A stretch of 36,307 bases of DNA, from positions 1 through 36,307 of the forward strand of contig CAMYJH010000044.1 of assembly GCA_947258715.1 (NCBI GenBank), read 5' to 3'. Shown one piece after another: positions 24,612 to 36,307 of this stretch. Position 1 is the first letter of the stretch, and every line of letters starts with the position of its first letter. This DNA comes from an uncultured Gammaproteobacteria bacterium (GTDB lineage: Bacteria; Pseudomonadota; Gammaproteobacteria; HK1). A model generated the notes under the pieces. That model had not been told where the DNA came from. It was given only the letters and a program-made list of their open reading frames with translations, and did no database searches. Made by a program: the position numbers and the translations under genes.

Positions 24612-25286
24612 ATGAGCACACCTGAACTGGTCCGGACCCGGGCGATCGAGTCCACCCTAGCGACCAACAAGCTGATTCGGAACACCTATACCCTGCTTTC
24701 GATGACGCTGCTTTTCAGCGCGCTGACGGCCGGGGTCTCGGTGTGGCTGCGCATGCCCCCCATGACGTACTTGTTGGGTCTGGGCGGCGCGTTTCTGCTG
24801 ATCTGGCTGGTGCTACCCCGCACCGCAAATTCCGCCAGTGGCCTCGGCGTCGTGTTCGCGATCACGGGCCTGTTGGGTTTCAGCTTAGGTCCCTTGCTGA
24901 GCGTTTATCTTTCGCTTGCCAACGGTCCGCAGATCGTCGGCATGGCCTTTGCCGGAACCGGCGTCATTTTTCTCGGGCTGTCGGGCTATGCGCTCACCAC
25001 GCGTAAAGACTTCAGCTTCATGGGTGGGTTTTTGATTACCGGTTTCCTGGTAGTGCTGATGGCGGCGCTGGCCAATATTTTCCTCCAGATTCCGGCGCTG
25101 GCGCTGGCGATTTCGGCGGCGGTGATCTTCATCATGAGTGGCTTCATTCTCTACGACACCAGCCGCATGGTGCATGATCGCGGCGAGACCAATTACCTTC
25201 TTGCCACCATCAGCATTTATCTCAGCATCTTCAACATCTTCGTCCACCTGCTCCACATCCTTGGAGTCATGGGCGGCGACGACTGA
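24612..25286 (+). CDS. Bax inhibitor-1/YccA family membrane protein
   Basis: From ATG 24612 (consensus AGGAGG site at 24595-24600) the protein has 224 aa with seven hydrophobic segments, for example NTYTLLSMTLLFSALTAGVS, ITGLLGFSLGPLLSVYL and LLATISIYLSIFNIFVHLLH. The SGFILYDTSRMVHDRGETNY segment and the C-terminal ISIYLSIFNIFVHLL match the BI-1/YccA/YbhL family. In E. coli YccA modulates the FtsH protease, while other members are proton-sensitive calcium leak channels. The exact role here is open. Confidence 0.9.
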   Translation: MSTPELVRTRAIESTLATNKLIRNTYTLLSMTLLFSALTAGVSVWLRMPPMTYLLGLGGAFLLIWLVLPRTANSASGLGVVFAITGLLGFSLGPLLSVYLSLANGPQIVGMAFAGTGVIFLGLSGYALTTRKDFSFMGGFLITGFLVVLMAALANIFLQIPALALAISAAVIFIMSGFILYDTSRMVHDRGETNYLLATISIYLSIFNIFVHLLHILGVMGGDD

Positions 25287-25313
25287 GGTCAGGTAAATAA
25301 AGGATGACCGATC

Positions 25314-25338
25314 GTGCCCCGGCTCCGTGCCGGGGCAC
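25314..25338 (+). terminator. Hairpin after the BI-1 family gene
   Basis: GTGCCCCGGC-tccgt-GCCGGGGCAC is a perfect 10-bp stem, followed by TTCGTTT. It lies 28 nt after the stop codon and before the small membrane protein gene. Confidence 0.65.
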
Positions 25339-25380
25339 TTCGTTTAGGGCCTTGGAAGTAAAAGCCGAGGAAAAGTTTTG

Positions 25381-25563
25381 ATGGAACTTTGGATGAAAAT
25401 CGGCTCGGCGATTCTGCTCGTCATCATGCTGATCGTCATCTTTCCCAGGGCGAGACAGATGATTGCCGAAAGCCCCAAAGGCAGCGCCAAGGAGTGGCTG
25501 TCGGCCCTGATCCCGCTGGCTTTGGTGGCCGCCTTCGTCGTGCTGCTGGTGATGATGGTTTGA
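25381..25563 (+). CDS. Small two-segment membrane protein
   Basis: From ATG 25381, with GAGGAAAAG just upstream, the protein has 60 aa. Two hydrophobic segments (IGSAILLVIMLIVIF and LIPLALVAAFVVLLVMMV) flank a polar middle PRARQMIAESPKGSAKEW. Short proteins with this FPRA.QM..SPK..... pattern recur in Proteobacteria as unnamed conserved proteins. The function is unknown. It may share the preceding gene's transcript if the hairpin between them is leaky. Confidence 0.65.
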   Translation: MELWMKIGSAILLVIMLIVIFPRARQMIAESPKGSAKEWLSALIPLALVAAFVVLLVMMV

Positions 25564-25710
25564 ACAGCCATCGCTATTTGCGCACCAAAGTCTCCGTCGT
25601 AGGCGTTAAGCTTTTAGGGGGCTAAACGCCCTCCTCGCCCCGCTGTTTATCTCGCCGTGGTCTTCATCCCGGCGTCGCTTTGGCGCCGGCGGACCGTGAG
25701 ACAAGCGCCT

Positions 25711-27003
<1,293 letters not shown>

Positions 27004-27022
27004 TTATTGCAACTCAGCCTCA

Positions 27023-28393
27023 TCATTCATCAGGGTCTTCATCGCCCTGGTGATCCCGGTCAAGGACGCGTAAACGCGCGATCTTTTCCTGAATCCTCTG
27101 CTCGAGCCCCCTAGAGGACGGCGAATAATAGCGTTTCACTTCCATCTCGTCAGGGAAGTAACGCTCACCGGCGGCGTACGCTTCAGGCTCGTCGTGGGGA
27201 TAGCGATAGTCGCGTCCGTGGCCGAGCTGCTTCGAGAGCCTCGTCGGCGCATTACGCAAATGCGGGGGCACCGGGAGCGAGCCATGGGATTGGACGTCCT
27301 CCATGGCGGCGCCGAAGGCGCGGTAGACGGCGTTGCTTTTTGCCGCGCAGGCCATGTATACGGCAGCCTGGGCAACGGCGAGCTCGCCCTCCGGGCTGCC
27401 CAGGCGCTCGTAAGTCTCCAACGCGTCCAGCCCGACGCGCAGAGCTCTCGGATCCGCGGTGCCGATATCCTCCGAGGCGACGCGCACCAGGCGCCTTGCC
27501 AGATAGCGCGGGTCGCAGCCGCCGTCCAACATGCGCGCCAGCCAGTAAAGCGTGGCGTCGGGATCCGAGCCGCGGATGGATTTATGCAGCGCCGAGATCT
27601 GGTCGTAGAACTGGTCACCGCCCTTGTCGAAGCGCCGCGCACCGCCCTCGCGAATGACACGCGCGACCAGTCCGTGGTCCACCCTCGGCGACGCTTCCGC
27701 TTCCGACTGCGCCAGGTTTGCCGCAAGCTCCAGGTAATTGAGCGCCTGGCGGGCGTCGCCGTCAGCGGCGTCGGCAAGCAGATCCCGCGCCGCTTCCTCC
27801 ACCATCACTCCCGACGCGCCAAGACCCCGCTCGCTGTCGCCGATGGCGCGATCGACGATGCGCCGAATGGCATCGCGGTCCAGCGCCTGGAGCACATAGA
27901 CCCGGGCTCTGGAGAGCAGCGCCGAGTTGACCTCGAAGGACGGGTTTTCCGTCGTGGCGCCGACGAATACCAGGGTGCCGTCCTCCACGTGGGGCAGAAA
28001 GGCGTCCTGCTGGGCCTTGTTGAAACGATGCACCTCGTCGACGAAAAGCACCGTGCCGCCGCCCGTGGTTTGTCGGTGCATGCGCGCCCGGTCCACCGCT
28101 TGGCGAATGTCCTTGACCCCCGAAAGCACCGCCGACAGGGTCAGAAACTGAGCCCTGCAGTGCGTTGCCACCAGCCTGCCCAGAGTGGTTTTGCCGCTAC
28201 CGGGTGGGCCCCAGAGGATCATGGAGTGAGCGTTGCCTGCATTGAGCGCGCGGCGCAACGGGCGATCCGGACCGAGCAGCGCCTGCTGTCCCTCCACCTC
28301 GTCTAAGTGCCGCGGCCGCATGCGATCGGCGAGCGGCCGCGAGCTGGCAACATCGGGCGCCGGCGCGCTGTCAAAAAGGTCGGCTTCAGCCAT
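27023..28393 (-). CDS. rarA: Replication-associated recombination protein A
   Basis: This 456-aa AAA+ ATPase of the RarA/MgsA/WRNIP1 family acts at stalled replication forks. Visible are Walker A GPPGSGKTTLGRLVA, Walker B LFVDEVHRF, sensor 1 GATTENP and the C-terminal tetramerisation region (GCDPRYLARRLVRVASEDIG, HGRDYRYPHDEPEAY). It is 25 nt upstream of serS on the same strand, probably one operon with lolA. Confidence 0.95.
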   Translation of the reverse strand: MAEADLFDSAPAPDVASSRPLADRMRPRHLDEVEGQQALLGPDRPLRRALNAGNAHSMILWGPPGSGKTTLGRLVATHCRAQFLTLSAVLSGVKDIRQAVDRARMHRQTTGGGTVLFVDEVHRFNKAQQDAFLPHVEDGTLVFVGATTENPSFEVNSALLSRARVYVLQALDRDAIRRIVDRAIGDSERGLGASGVMVEEAARDLLADAADGDARQALNYLELAANLAQSEAEASPRVDHGLVARVIREGGARRFDKGGDQFYDQISALHKSIRGSDPDATLYWLARMLDGGCDPRYLARRLVRVASEDIGTADPRALRVGLDALETYERLGSPEGELAVAQAAVYMACAAKSNAVYRAFGAAMEDVQSHGSLPVPPHLRNAPTRLSKQLGHGRDYRYPHDEPEAYAAGERYFPDEMEVKRYYSPSSRGLEQRIQEKIARLRVLDRDHQGDEDPDE

Positions 28394-28514
28394 CGAGGCG
28401 AACGCTCAAAAAAACACAAGCGGGCAAGTGTATCGGGCTGCTCGAGATCAGCAGACCGTGGAAAAATCAGGCGACACGAAATCGGATTGGAACGGCTTCA
28501 TCGGGGGCAAGGGT

Positions 28515-29138
28515 TTAATTGTCGCGGATAATGTCGACCCCCTTGGGCGGCTCGAACTCGAAAGCGCTCGCATCGATTCGAGGGTTGCGCTTGATGTTAT
28601 TGAACTCGATCCGGGTCAGCTGGCCGAAGCTGTCGATCAGCTCCATCAGCTTGAGCACGTTTCCGTCGAGACCTAAGCGAATATGGCTAAAACCCGTGTC
28701 CGCCTGGCGCGGCTTGAGACCGATCCATTCCAGGCCGCCGCTTGGCTGAAGCTCGCTCACTTCGAAGTTTTCATCCACCGGTCTATCGGAGCTCAGCAGC
28801 GTGGCGGGGGTCGCGCCGAGCGCGGCACCCATGGCGCGCACCGTCACCTGTGAGAGATCGCGGTCATAAATCCAAACCTTGTCGCCGTCGGCGACGATGA
28901 GCTGTGCCTCGGGCTGGCGATAATCCCAGCGAAACCGATCCGGCCGGCTCAACAGAAACGCGCCGCGGGACTCCTCCAGGGGGTAAAGGTTTTCATCGTA
29001 AAGCGACTGCTGGAAATCCGCTTCCAGGGTCGTAAGCCCGTTCAAAAAAGCATCGAGCTGATCGACGCCGCCGGCGGAGGCGCTGCCTGCCACAACTAGC
29101 CAGGCCGCAAGGAGCGGGAGCGTACGCGACATGTGCAT
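28515..29138 (-). CDS. lolA: Outer-membrane lipoprotein carrier protein
   Basis: This 207-aa periplasmic protein shuttles lipoproteins from LolCDE to the outer membrane. An N-terminal signal peptide (MHMSRTLPLLAAWLVVAGSASA, cleaved near residue 22) is followed by the LolA core: FLNGLTTLEADFQQSL, RPDRFRWDYRQPEAQLIVAD and GDKVWIYDRDLSQVTV. The order ftsK-lolA-rarA-serS is the conserved gammaproteobacterial arrangement. Confidence 0.94.
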   Translation of the reverse strand: MHMSRTLPLLAAWLVVAGSASAGGVDQLDAFLNGLTTLEADFQQSLYDENLYPLEESRGAFLLSRPDRFRWDYRQPEAQLIVADGDKVWIYDRDLSQVTVRAMGAALGATPATLLSSDRPVDENFEVSELQPSGGLEWIGLKPRQADTGFSHIRLGLDGNVLKLMELIDSFGQLTRIEFNNIKRNPRIDASAFEFEPPKGVDIIRDN

Positions 29139-29227
29139 TCAGGAACTCCAGGAAATCGGAACTGAGCCTTTCGGTCTTGTCACTCTCTTGGACCGCAGCG
29201 GGGCCCAACCGTGCGCGAGTAAAGCGT

Positions 29228-31555
29228 TCAGCTCGGCGGCGGCGGCGCCAGCACGTCGCGGCTGCCGTTGGACTGCAGCGGTCCGACTACGCCGGTCTGC
29301 TCCATCTGCTCCAACATCCTCGCGGCCCTGTTGTAACCGATCTTGAGCCGCCGCTGCACCCCGGAAATCGACGCCCGCCGGGTTTCGGTGACGATGTGCA
29401 CCGCCTGGTCGTAAAGCGGATCCGATTCCGCGTCCACCGTGAGCACATCGCCTGGAATAACCCCGCTGGACAGCTCTTCGATCAGCGCGCTGCCGTCCAG
29501 GACGCCGTCCAGGTAGCTGGGCTCGCCTTTCTTCTTCAGCCGCGCCACCACCTTGTGCACCTCGTGGTCGGCGACGAAGGCGCCGTGCACCCTCGCCGGC
29601 GTCGACATCCCCGGCCCGATATAGAGCATGTCCCCGTGACCCAGAAGGTTCTCCGCTCCCATTTGATCGAGAATGGTGCGCGAGTCCACCTTGGAGGACA
29701 CCTGAAAAGCGATCCGGCACGGGATATTGGCCTTGATGAGACCCGTAATCACGTCCACCGAAGGTCGCTGGGTGGCGAGAATCAGATGGATCCCGGCCGC
29801 CCGAGCCTTCTGCGCCAGCCTCGCGATGAGCTCTTCCACCTTCTTGCTGGTGACCATCATCAGATCGGCGAGCTCGTCGACGAAGACCACGATGAGAGGC
29901 AGCTTCTCCAGCTCCGGCGCCTGTTCGATCCCCCCTTCCACGGGCTCAAAAAACGGATCCTTGAGCGGTCGGCCGCACGCTTTGGCCTCCTTGATCCTGC
30001 GGTTAAAGCCGCCGATGTTGCGCACGCCCAGAGTCGACATGACCTGGTATCTGCGCTCCATCTCCGCGACGCACCAGCGCAGGGCGTTGGAAGCCTGCTT
30101 CATGTCGGTGACCACGGGAGCGAGTAGATGAGGAATACCCTCGTAGACCGAGAGCTCCAGCATCTTGGGATCGATCATGATCATGCGCACATCCGCGGGG
30201 GTGGACTTATAAAGCATGCTCAGCACCATGGCGTTAACGGCCACGGATTTGCCCGCGCCGGTGGTGCCAGCCACCAGCAGGTGCGGCATTCTCGATAAAT
30301 CGACCACCACCGGGCTGCCGCCGATGTCCTTACCCAGCGCCAGGGTCAAGGGAGAGAGCTCGGAATCGTAGTCTGCCGACCTGAGGATCTCGCTCAGGCA
30401 GACGAGCTCGCGTTCTTCGTTGGGGATCTCGAGCCCGATGACGGATTTGCCCGGGATCACCTCGACTATGCGCACGCTCACGGTGGAAAGCGAGCGCGCC
30501 AGGTCCTTGGATAAATTGGTGACCCTGTTCACCTTCACCCCGGGAGCGAGCTCCAGCTCGAATCGGGTGACCACTGGACCCGGGTGCACCGCCACCACGC
30601 TCACTTCGATGCCGAAGTCGGCCAGCTTGAGCTCTACCTGCCGCGACATGGCTTCGAGCGCCGCAGGGGACACCGTTCTACGCATCGGCGGCGGCGAGTC
30701 CAGCAGGGAAAGCTCAGGCAGAGGCGCGGTGTCGGCGCTGGGCTCGAACAGCCGCGCCTGTCTTTCGCGTTCCGCGCGCAGGCTGGGGGTGACCGCGGGG
30801 AGCTTGGGCTCGATCCGCGGCGGCGGCTTACGCTCGATTTCGACCCGCTGCGAGATGCGGGCGCTCGCCTCTCTCGTCTTCTTCAGCTGGCGGTCGCGAT
30901 ACGCGTCGCCCACACGCTCGCAGAGGCCGAGCAGCAGCCCGCAAAGCCGCAGCGTGTGCCGACCCACGTGGTCCATGAGCAAGATCCAGGAAAGATTGGT
31001 GAACAGGGTGACGCCGGCGAGAAACAGCGCCAGCAGCAGCAGGGTGCCGCCCAGGGGGCTGAAGACTTCGATTAAATTGTTGCCGACCAGATTGCCGAGG
31101 ATGCCGCCGGCGTCCAGCGGCAGCGCCCCGCCCTGACGAAAATGAAGCGTCGCCAGTCCGCAGCCGGCGGCGAGCGTGAGCACGAATCCCGCCGCGCGCA
31201 CCGCCAGGTGGTTGAGGTCCGGGCCTCTGACGCCCGCGCCCGTGCCACGGAACAAGAGCCATCCGGAATAGGCCACCATGATTGGGAACAGGTAGGCCAT
31301 GTAGCCGAACAAGTAGAGGAAGACGTCCGCGATCCAGGCGCCGACCCGTCCCCCCTGGTTGAGCACTTGGTCTACTTGGCCGCTGTGAGACCATCCGGGA
31401 TCCGAAGGGTGATAGCTCGCGAGCGCAATGGCGAAGTAAAGCGAAAGCGCGGAAAAAACGATCAGCGCCCCTTCGCGGGAACCCCGCGCCAGCGGTGCGC
31501 GTATCAGGCCGGCGCCCCTCGCTTTGCCCCTCGACGCCTGAGCTGCGTTATTAAT
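29228..31555 (-). CDS. ftsK: DNA translocase FtsK, apparent AUU start
   Basis: FtsK pumps DNA at the division septum and activates XerCD. The first usual start codon (GTG 31366) would cut off transmembrane segment 1, but the same frame continues upstream with the typical FtsK N-terminus [20 protein letters not shown] and [13 protein letters not shown]. No ATG, GTG or TTG exists between the in-frame stop and 31366. ATT at 31553-31555 lies 7 nt after GGAG and would give 775 aa. With this start, Walker A (GTTGAGKS) is at about 430-437, Walker B is [10 protein letters not shown], and the C-terminal gamma winged helix ([17 protein letters not shown]) is present. Confidence 0.9.
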   Translation of the reverse strand: MNNAAQASRGKARGAGLIRAPLARGSREGALIVFSALSLYFAIALASYHPSDPGWSHSGQVDQVLNQGGRVGAWIADVFLYLFGYMAYLFPIMVAYSGWLLFRGTGAGVRGPDLNHLAVRAAGFVLTLAAGCGLATLHFRQGGALPLDAGGILGNLVGNNLIEVFSPLGGTLLLLALFLAGVTLFTNLSWILLMDHVGRHTLRLCGLLLGLCERVGDAYRDRQLKKTREASARISQRVEIERKPPPRIEPKLPAVTPSLRAERERQARLFEPSADTAPLPELSLLDSPPPMRRTVSPAALEAMSRQVELKLADFGIEVSVVAVHPGPVVTRFELELAPGVKVNRVTNLSKDLARSLSTVSVRIVEVIPGKSVIGLEIPNEERELVCLSEILRSADYDSELSPLTLALGKDIGGSPVVVDLSRMPHLLVAGTTGAGKSVAVNAMVLSMLYKSTPADVRMIMIDPKMLELSVYEGIPHLLAPVVTDMKQASNALRWCVAEMERRYQVMSTLGVRNIGGFNRRIKEAKACGRPLKDPFFEPVEGGIEQAPELEKLPLIVVFVDELADLMMVTSKKVEELIARLAQKARAAGIHLILATQRPSVDVITGLIKANIPCRIAFQVSSKVDSRTILDQMGAENLLGHGDMLYIGPGMSTPARVHGAFVADHEVHKVVARLKKKGEPSYLDGVLDGSALIEELSSGVIPGDVLTVDAESDPLYDQAVHIVTETRRASISGVQRRLKIGYNRAARMLEQMEQTGVVGPLQSNGSRDVLAPPPPS

Positions 31556-33017
<1,462 letters not shown>

Positions 33018-33036
33018 CGCGGTCGTCGGAGCCAGG

Positions 33037-34269
33037 TTGAGCCTGCAACCTTCCAATCATCTTCCCAGGGGCGCGGAGCGGCGCGATTCAGTGCCGGCGC
33101 TGCATTGCCGGGTGATCGACGCGCTGGAAGACGTACCCGAAGGCGCCTGGAACGCGCTCGCCGGCAGCGAGCAGCCCTTTCTGCGGCACGAATTTCTTCT
33201 CGCCCTGGAAGCCACCGGCTGCGTCGGCGAAGAGGCCGGCTGGTACCCCCGCCACCTGCTTTTCTACGCCGGCGAAGAAGTGGTGGCCGCGGCGCCCATG
33301 TACCTGAAGACCCACTCCTATGGCGAGTTCGTATTCGACTGGGCCTGGGCCGAGGCCTACGCCCGCGCCGGCCTCGACTACTACCCGAAGCTGGTGTCGG
33401 CGATCCCCTTCACCCCGGTCACCGGGGCGAGGATTATGCTCGCGGACCCGGCAAATACGTCCATGCGTCGGGCCATCGCCGCGGCCTCGCTTCAGGTGAC
33501 GGAGCAGATGAAGGCGTCCTCGGTGCACTGGCTATTCCCCGACGATCGCGACCGAGATGCCCTCGAGGCCGCCGGGCTGTCGCTGCGCGCCGGGTTCCAG
33601 TTTCACTGGCGAAATCCAGGCTTCCGCGATTTTGAGGAGTACCTGGACAGCCTGCGCTCGAAAAAGCGAAAGCAGATCCGCCGCGAACGCCGTGAAGCCG
33701 CCAGCGCCGGCCTCGAGATCGAGCTCTTACACGGCACCGAGCTCAGCGATGATCAGTGCGACGCCTATCATCGCTTGTACAGCGCCACCTACGACCGCAA
33801 GTGGGGCTACCCCAGCTTGAGCCGCGAATTCTTTCATCACACCCGCCGCACCTTGGGCGATGCGCTGATCTTGATCCTGGCCAAGAACCACGGCCGATAT
33901 GTGGCCGGCGCACACCTTTTCCGGGGAAGCAAAAGCCTGTACGGTAGAAACTGGGGCTGCAGCGAATACCATCGCTCGCTGCACTTCGAATTGTGTTACT
34001 ACCGCGCCATCGACTACTGCATCGACAATGCCCTCGAAACATTCGAGGCGGGCGCCCAGGGAGAGCACAAGCTGAGCCGTGGATTTCTCCCCGTGATGAC
34101 GTTTTCCGCCCACGGCGTGCTGCATCCGGAATTCCGGCGCGCTATCGGTGATTTCACCCGCCGCGAGCGGGTCGAGATCGGGCGCTATATCGGCGCCATG
34201 GCGGCGCATTCCCCGTTCCGCGCCGAAGCAGATAGGGAACGCGATTCTGCGCACCGAGCGGGTGAATGA
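33037..34269 (+). CDS. COG3146-type acyltransferase, GNAT/FemAB-like
   Basis: This 410-aa protein begins with TTG at 33037, 19 nt after trxB. It matches the COG3146 (DUF482) family of predicted acyltransferases with a double GNAT/FemAB-like fold: WNALAGSEQPFLRHEFLLAL, YLKTHSYGEFVFDWAWAEAY, YYPKLVSAIPFTPVTG, GFQFHWRN...FEEYLDSLRSKKRKQIRRER and FEAGAQGEHKLSRGF. The substrate is unknown, and cell-wall or small-molecule acylation has been proposed for the family. It stands between trxB and aat, where enterics have cydDC, and is probably part of the trxB transcript. Confidence 0.82.
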   Translation: MSLQPSNHLPRGAERRDSVPALHCRVIDALEDVPEGAWNALAGSEQPFLRHEFLLALEATGCVGEEAGWYPRHLLFYAGEEVVAAAPMYLKTHSYGEFVFDWAWAEAYARAGLDYYPKLVSAIPFTPVTGARIMLADPANTSMRRAIAAASLQVTEQMKASSVHWLFPDDRDRDALEAAGLSLRAGFQFHWRNPGFRDFEEYLDSLRSKKRKQIRRERREAASAGLEIELLHGTELSDDQCDAYHRLYSATYDRKWGYPSLSREFFHHTRRTLGDALILILAKNHGRYVAGAHLFRGSKSLYGRNWGCSEYHRSLHFELCYYRAIDYCIDNALETFEAGAQGEHKLSRGFLPVMTFSAHGVLHPEFRRAIGDFTRRERVEIGRYIGAMAAHSPFRAEADRERDSAHRAGE

Positions 34270-34393
34270 AAGTCTAAGATTAATACCGAGGTCTTGCTGA
34301 ATTCCTGAGCCAGCGCGCTGAACAGATGGGACTTTGCACCCGGCTCGAGGCACACAACAAAGCGTGCGGACCCTGGACCTCAGATTAAACACT

Positions 34394-35092
34394 ATGTCGC
34401 TGCAACCGCTCTGGATCACCGAAGACTCCCCGCCCGGAACCTTTCCGGATATCGAGTCGGCGCTGATTGAACCCAACGGATTGCTCGCCATTGGCGGCGA
34501 TTTAAGACCGGAGAGGTTGCTATGCGCTTACCGCCGGGGCATTTTCCCCTGGTACAGCGACGGTCAGCCCATATTATGGTGGTCGCCAGATCCGCGCGCG
34601 GTGCTGTTTCCGCAGCGCTTTCACGTCTCGCGAAGCTTGAGGCGACTGATGAAGCGCCGCCCGTTCGAAATTACCGTCGACAAGGATTTTGGCGGCGTTT
34701 TGCGCGGTTGTGCCGCGCCCCGTCGCGACCAGAACGGCACCTGGATCACCGGCACAATGGCGTCCGCGTTCGATCGGCTGCACGGCCTCGGACACGCCCA
34801 TTCGGTGGAGTGCTGGCAAGACGGTATGCTGGCAGGCGGACTGTACGGTGTGGCCACCGGCCGGGTGTTTTTTGGAGAGTCCATGTTCAGCGCGGTGTCC
34901 AACGCGTCCAAGCTCGCGCTGGCTCACCTTTGCAGCCTCGGGTTCGAGCTCATCGACTGTCAGATCCCCAACACGCACCTGTCGCGTCTGGGGGCGGAGA
35001 TGATCGACCGGCGCGATTTTGCCGCGCTCCTAGACGGGCTGTGCTCAGCGCCACCGGTGCTGCCGGTCGCACCCCGGAGTGAAGCGGATTGA
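34394..35092 (+). CDS. aat: Leucyl/phenylalanyl-tRNA-protein transferase
   Basis: From ATG 34394 the protein has 232 aa. Aat adds Leu or Phe from charged tRNA to proteins with N-terminal Arg or Lys, marking them for ClpS/ClpAP. Typical motifs are present: [73 protein letters not shown] and [16 protein letters not shown]. The stop overlaps the bpt start by 4 nt. Confidence 0.95.
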   Translation: MSLQPLWITEDSPPGTFPDIESALIEPNGLLAIGGDLRPERLLCAYRRGIFPWYSDGQPILWWSPDPRAVLFPQRFHVSRSLRRLMKRRPFEITVDKDFGGVLRGCAAPRRDQNGTWITGTMASAFDRLHGLGHAHSVECWQDGMLAGGLYGVATGRVFFGESMFSAVSNASKLALAHLCSLGFELIDCQIPNTHLSRLGAEMIDRRDFAALLDGLCSAPPVLPVAPRSEAD

Positions 35093-35802
35093 AGCAGGAA
35101 AGAACCTCTGCCCGGCTTTTGCTTTTCGCCACGCCGCCCCACGATTGCGGCTATCTCGAAGGGGAAACAGCCACCACCGTGTTCGCGGATCCGCGCGTGT
35201 CGAACAACACCTCCGTCTACACCATGCTCTCGCGTCACGGTTTTCGCCGCAGCGGCAACCACCTCTATCGGCCCCAGTGCGAAAACTGCCACGCCTGCGT
35301 GCCGGTGCGGGTGGCGGTGAAGGCTTTTCGCGCCCGAAGGAGCCAGCGGCGCGTTTGGAGCAGGAATCAGGATTTGAGCGTTCACTCCCGGGACGACAGC
35401 TTTGATGCCGAGCACTTCATGCTCTACCGGCGCTACATACGCGCGCGCCACCCAGGGGGCAGCATGGACAATCCCAGCGAGGAGCAGTACCAGGAGTTTC
35501 TCTTCTGCTCCTGGGGGAGCACGCTTTTCTTCGAGTTCCGGCGTAAAAACCGGCTGTTCGCTGTGGCGGTGAGCGATGTCTTGGATGACGGCATGTCAGC
35601 CGTTTATACCTTCTTCGATCCGGCATTATCGAAACGAAGCCTCGGCTCCTACGCCATCCTTTGGCAGATCGAGGAAGCCAGGAGGCGAGATCTGGACTGG
35701 CTCTATCTGGGATACTGGATCGGGGCTTCGCAAAAGATGCGGTACAAAGGCGACTACCGCCCGCAGCAGCGATTCATCGACGGGCGCTGGCGCGACTATT
35801 GA
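35089..35802 (+). CDS. bpt: Aspartate/glutamate leucyltransferase (arginyltransferase family)
   Basis: This 237-aa protein starts with TTG at 35089 in a TTGA overlap with the stop of aat, so translation is probably coupled. Bpt adds Leu to proteins with N-terminal Asp or Glu. Motifs seen are the N-terminal Cys-containing segment [34 protein letters not shown], and the C-terminal [20 protein letters not shown]. With aat it provides both N-end-rule transferases in one operon. Confidence 0.93.
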   Translation: MKQERTSARLLLFATPPHDCGYLEGETATTVFADPRVSNNTSVYTMLSRHGFRRSGNHLYRPQCENCHACVPVRVAVKAFRARRSQRRVWSRNQDLSVHSRDDSFDAEHFMLYRRYIRARHPGGSMDNPSEEQYQEFLFCSWGSTLFFEFRRKNRLFAVAVSDVLDDGMSAVYTFFDPALSKRSLGSYAILWQIEEARRRDLDWLYLGYWIGASQKMRYKGDYRPQQRFIDGRWRDY

Positions 35803-35921
35803 CAGCTTACTGATCCTCAACTTGTTCCGCCGCTTTGATGACGGGCCGGAATTTGGCACACTTACCCGCTTAGCGACGCCAACAATGCGTTTTTGAAGCC
35901 GATTAAAAGAGCGAGACGATA

Positions 35922-36140
35922 TTGCCTAAGGAAGATCATATTGAAATGGAAGGCACGGTTATCGAGACCCTTCCGAATACCATGTTTCGGGTGGAGCTCG
36001 AGAACGGGCACGTCGTGACGGCGCACATTTCCGGAAAGATGAGAAAGAACTACATCCGCATCCTCACCGGGGACAAGGTGACGGTGCAGCTCACACCCTA
36101 CGATCTCAGCAAGGGCCGAATCACCTATCGCGCGCGCTGA
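35922..36140 (+). CDS. infA: Translation initiation factor IF-1
   Basis: The 72-aa S1/OB-fold protein ([56 protein letters not shown]) is full length. The start is TTG at 35922, a weak codon for a highly expressed factor. The aat-bpt-infA order matches the aat-infA neighbourhood of enterics. Confidence 0.97.
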   Translation: MPKEDHIEMEGTVIETLPNTMFRVELENGHVVTAHISGKMRKNYIRILTGDKVTVQLTPYDLSKGRITYRAR

Positions 36141-36168
36141 CCGGCGCCGGAGTCCCTCGGTCCCGGCT

Positions 36169-36200
36169 TAAGGAAGGTCTGATTTATCAGACCTTCCTTA
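36169..36200. repeat. Perfect 14-bp inverted repeat after infA
   Basis: TAAGGAAGGTCTGA-ttta-TCAGACCTTCCTTA starts 28 nt after the infA stop. It has no U-tract. It is the first of three hairpins in a row. Confidence 0.8.
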
Positions 36201-36220
36201 GCTAAGCAGGGATGCGCCGC

Positions 36221-36251
36221 CGAATCCGATGACTGCAAGTCATTGGATTCG
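36221..36251. repeat. Second inverted repeat after infA
   Basis: CGAATCCGATGACT-gca-AGTCATTGGATTCG is a 14-bp stem with one G-T pair, 20 nt beyond the first hairpin. Confidence 0.75.
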
Positions 36252-36254
36252 TGA

Positions 36255-36283
36255 GGCAAGTGGAAACCGCGTTTTCACTTGCC
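36255..36283. repeat. Third inverted repeat after infA
   Basis: GGCAAGTGGAAA-ccgcg-TTTTCACTTGCC is a 12-bp stem with one G-T pair, only 3 nt beyond the second hairpin. Confidence 0.75.
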
Positions 36284-36307
36284 GACTCTGAAAATTCCAG
36301 GGATGGA

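Noticed and set aside
25602..25630. Hairpin GGCG..TTTAG-gggg-CTAAA-CGCC after the small membrane gene
   Set aside because: The stem is interrupted and no U-tract follows on either strand, so I did not call it a terminator.

Overview
The window reads as a chromosomal segment of a gammaproteobacterium with a GC-rich genome. Two conserved gammaproteobacterial neighbourhoods support this: a response regulator of the UvrY/GacA type, uvrC, pgsA and tRNA-Gly, tRNA-Cys, tRNA-Leu in that order (7-11 kb), and serS, rarA, lolA, ftsK, trxB, aat, bpt, infA (25.7-36.1 kb). A class II (B12-dependent) ribonucleotide reductase and a COG3146-type acyltransferase point away from enteric bacteria and towards a deeper-branching lineage, but I cannot name a genus from sequence alone.

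Layout. (1) 1-6.65 kb is an integrated accessory element, all on the minus strand, next to the 3' end of tRNA-Leu(UAA). It carries a tyrosine integrase, a 162-aa unknown, a small winged-helix-like protein, a Cys-rich protein, a replication-initiator-like HTH protein whose own gene holds iteron-like repeats, two overlapping small conserved genes, a possible terminase-small-subunit-like protein, and a beta-propeller lipoprotein as apparent cargo. The far end lies outside the window. (2) 6.7-11 kb is the tRNA cluster plus pgsA, uvrC, a uracil-DNA glycosylase and a response regulator with a degenerate receiver pocket. (3) 11.2-18.5 kb is a mixed metabolic and repair region: a MalY/PatB aminotransferase, a TusA-like protein, an ArsI/CadI-like pseudogene, a phosphoribosyltransferase, a COG2187 kinase-like protein, a PRPP-synthetase-like protein, and archease with the RNA ligase RtcB. 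(4) 18.6-21.2 kb holds nrdJ and the peroxiredoxin bcp. (5) 21.2-24.4 kb is a loosely packed accessory stretch with small ORFs, an intact TIGR02206-like membrane protein, a truncated and frameshifted DUF2189 gene and a tRNA-Ser with an internal duplication. (6) 24.6-36.3 kb is housekeeping: a BI-1 family membrane protein, serS, rarA, lolA, ftsK, trxB, an acyltransferase, aat, bpt and infA, followed by three consecutive hairpins.

How the genes work together. uvrC, the UDG, rarA and ftsK serve DNA repair and chromosome processing. Archease and RtcB form an RNA-repair pair beside PRPP-related genes. aat and bpt add N-terminal residues for the N-end degradation rule. The most notable points are the satellite-like element with iterons inside its Rep-like gene, the tRNA-Ser with an exact 15-nt tandem duplication, an apparent AUU start codon for ftsK, a gene broken by a 5-nt tandem duplication, and two related tiny ORFs about 22.5 kb apart.
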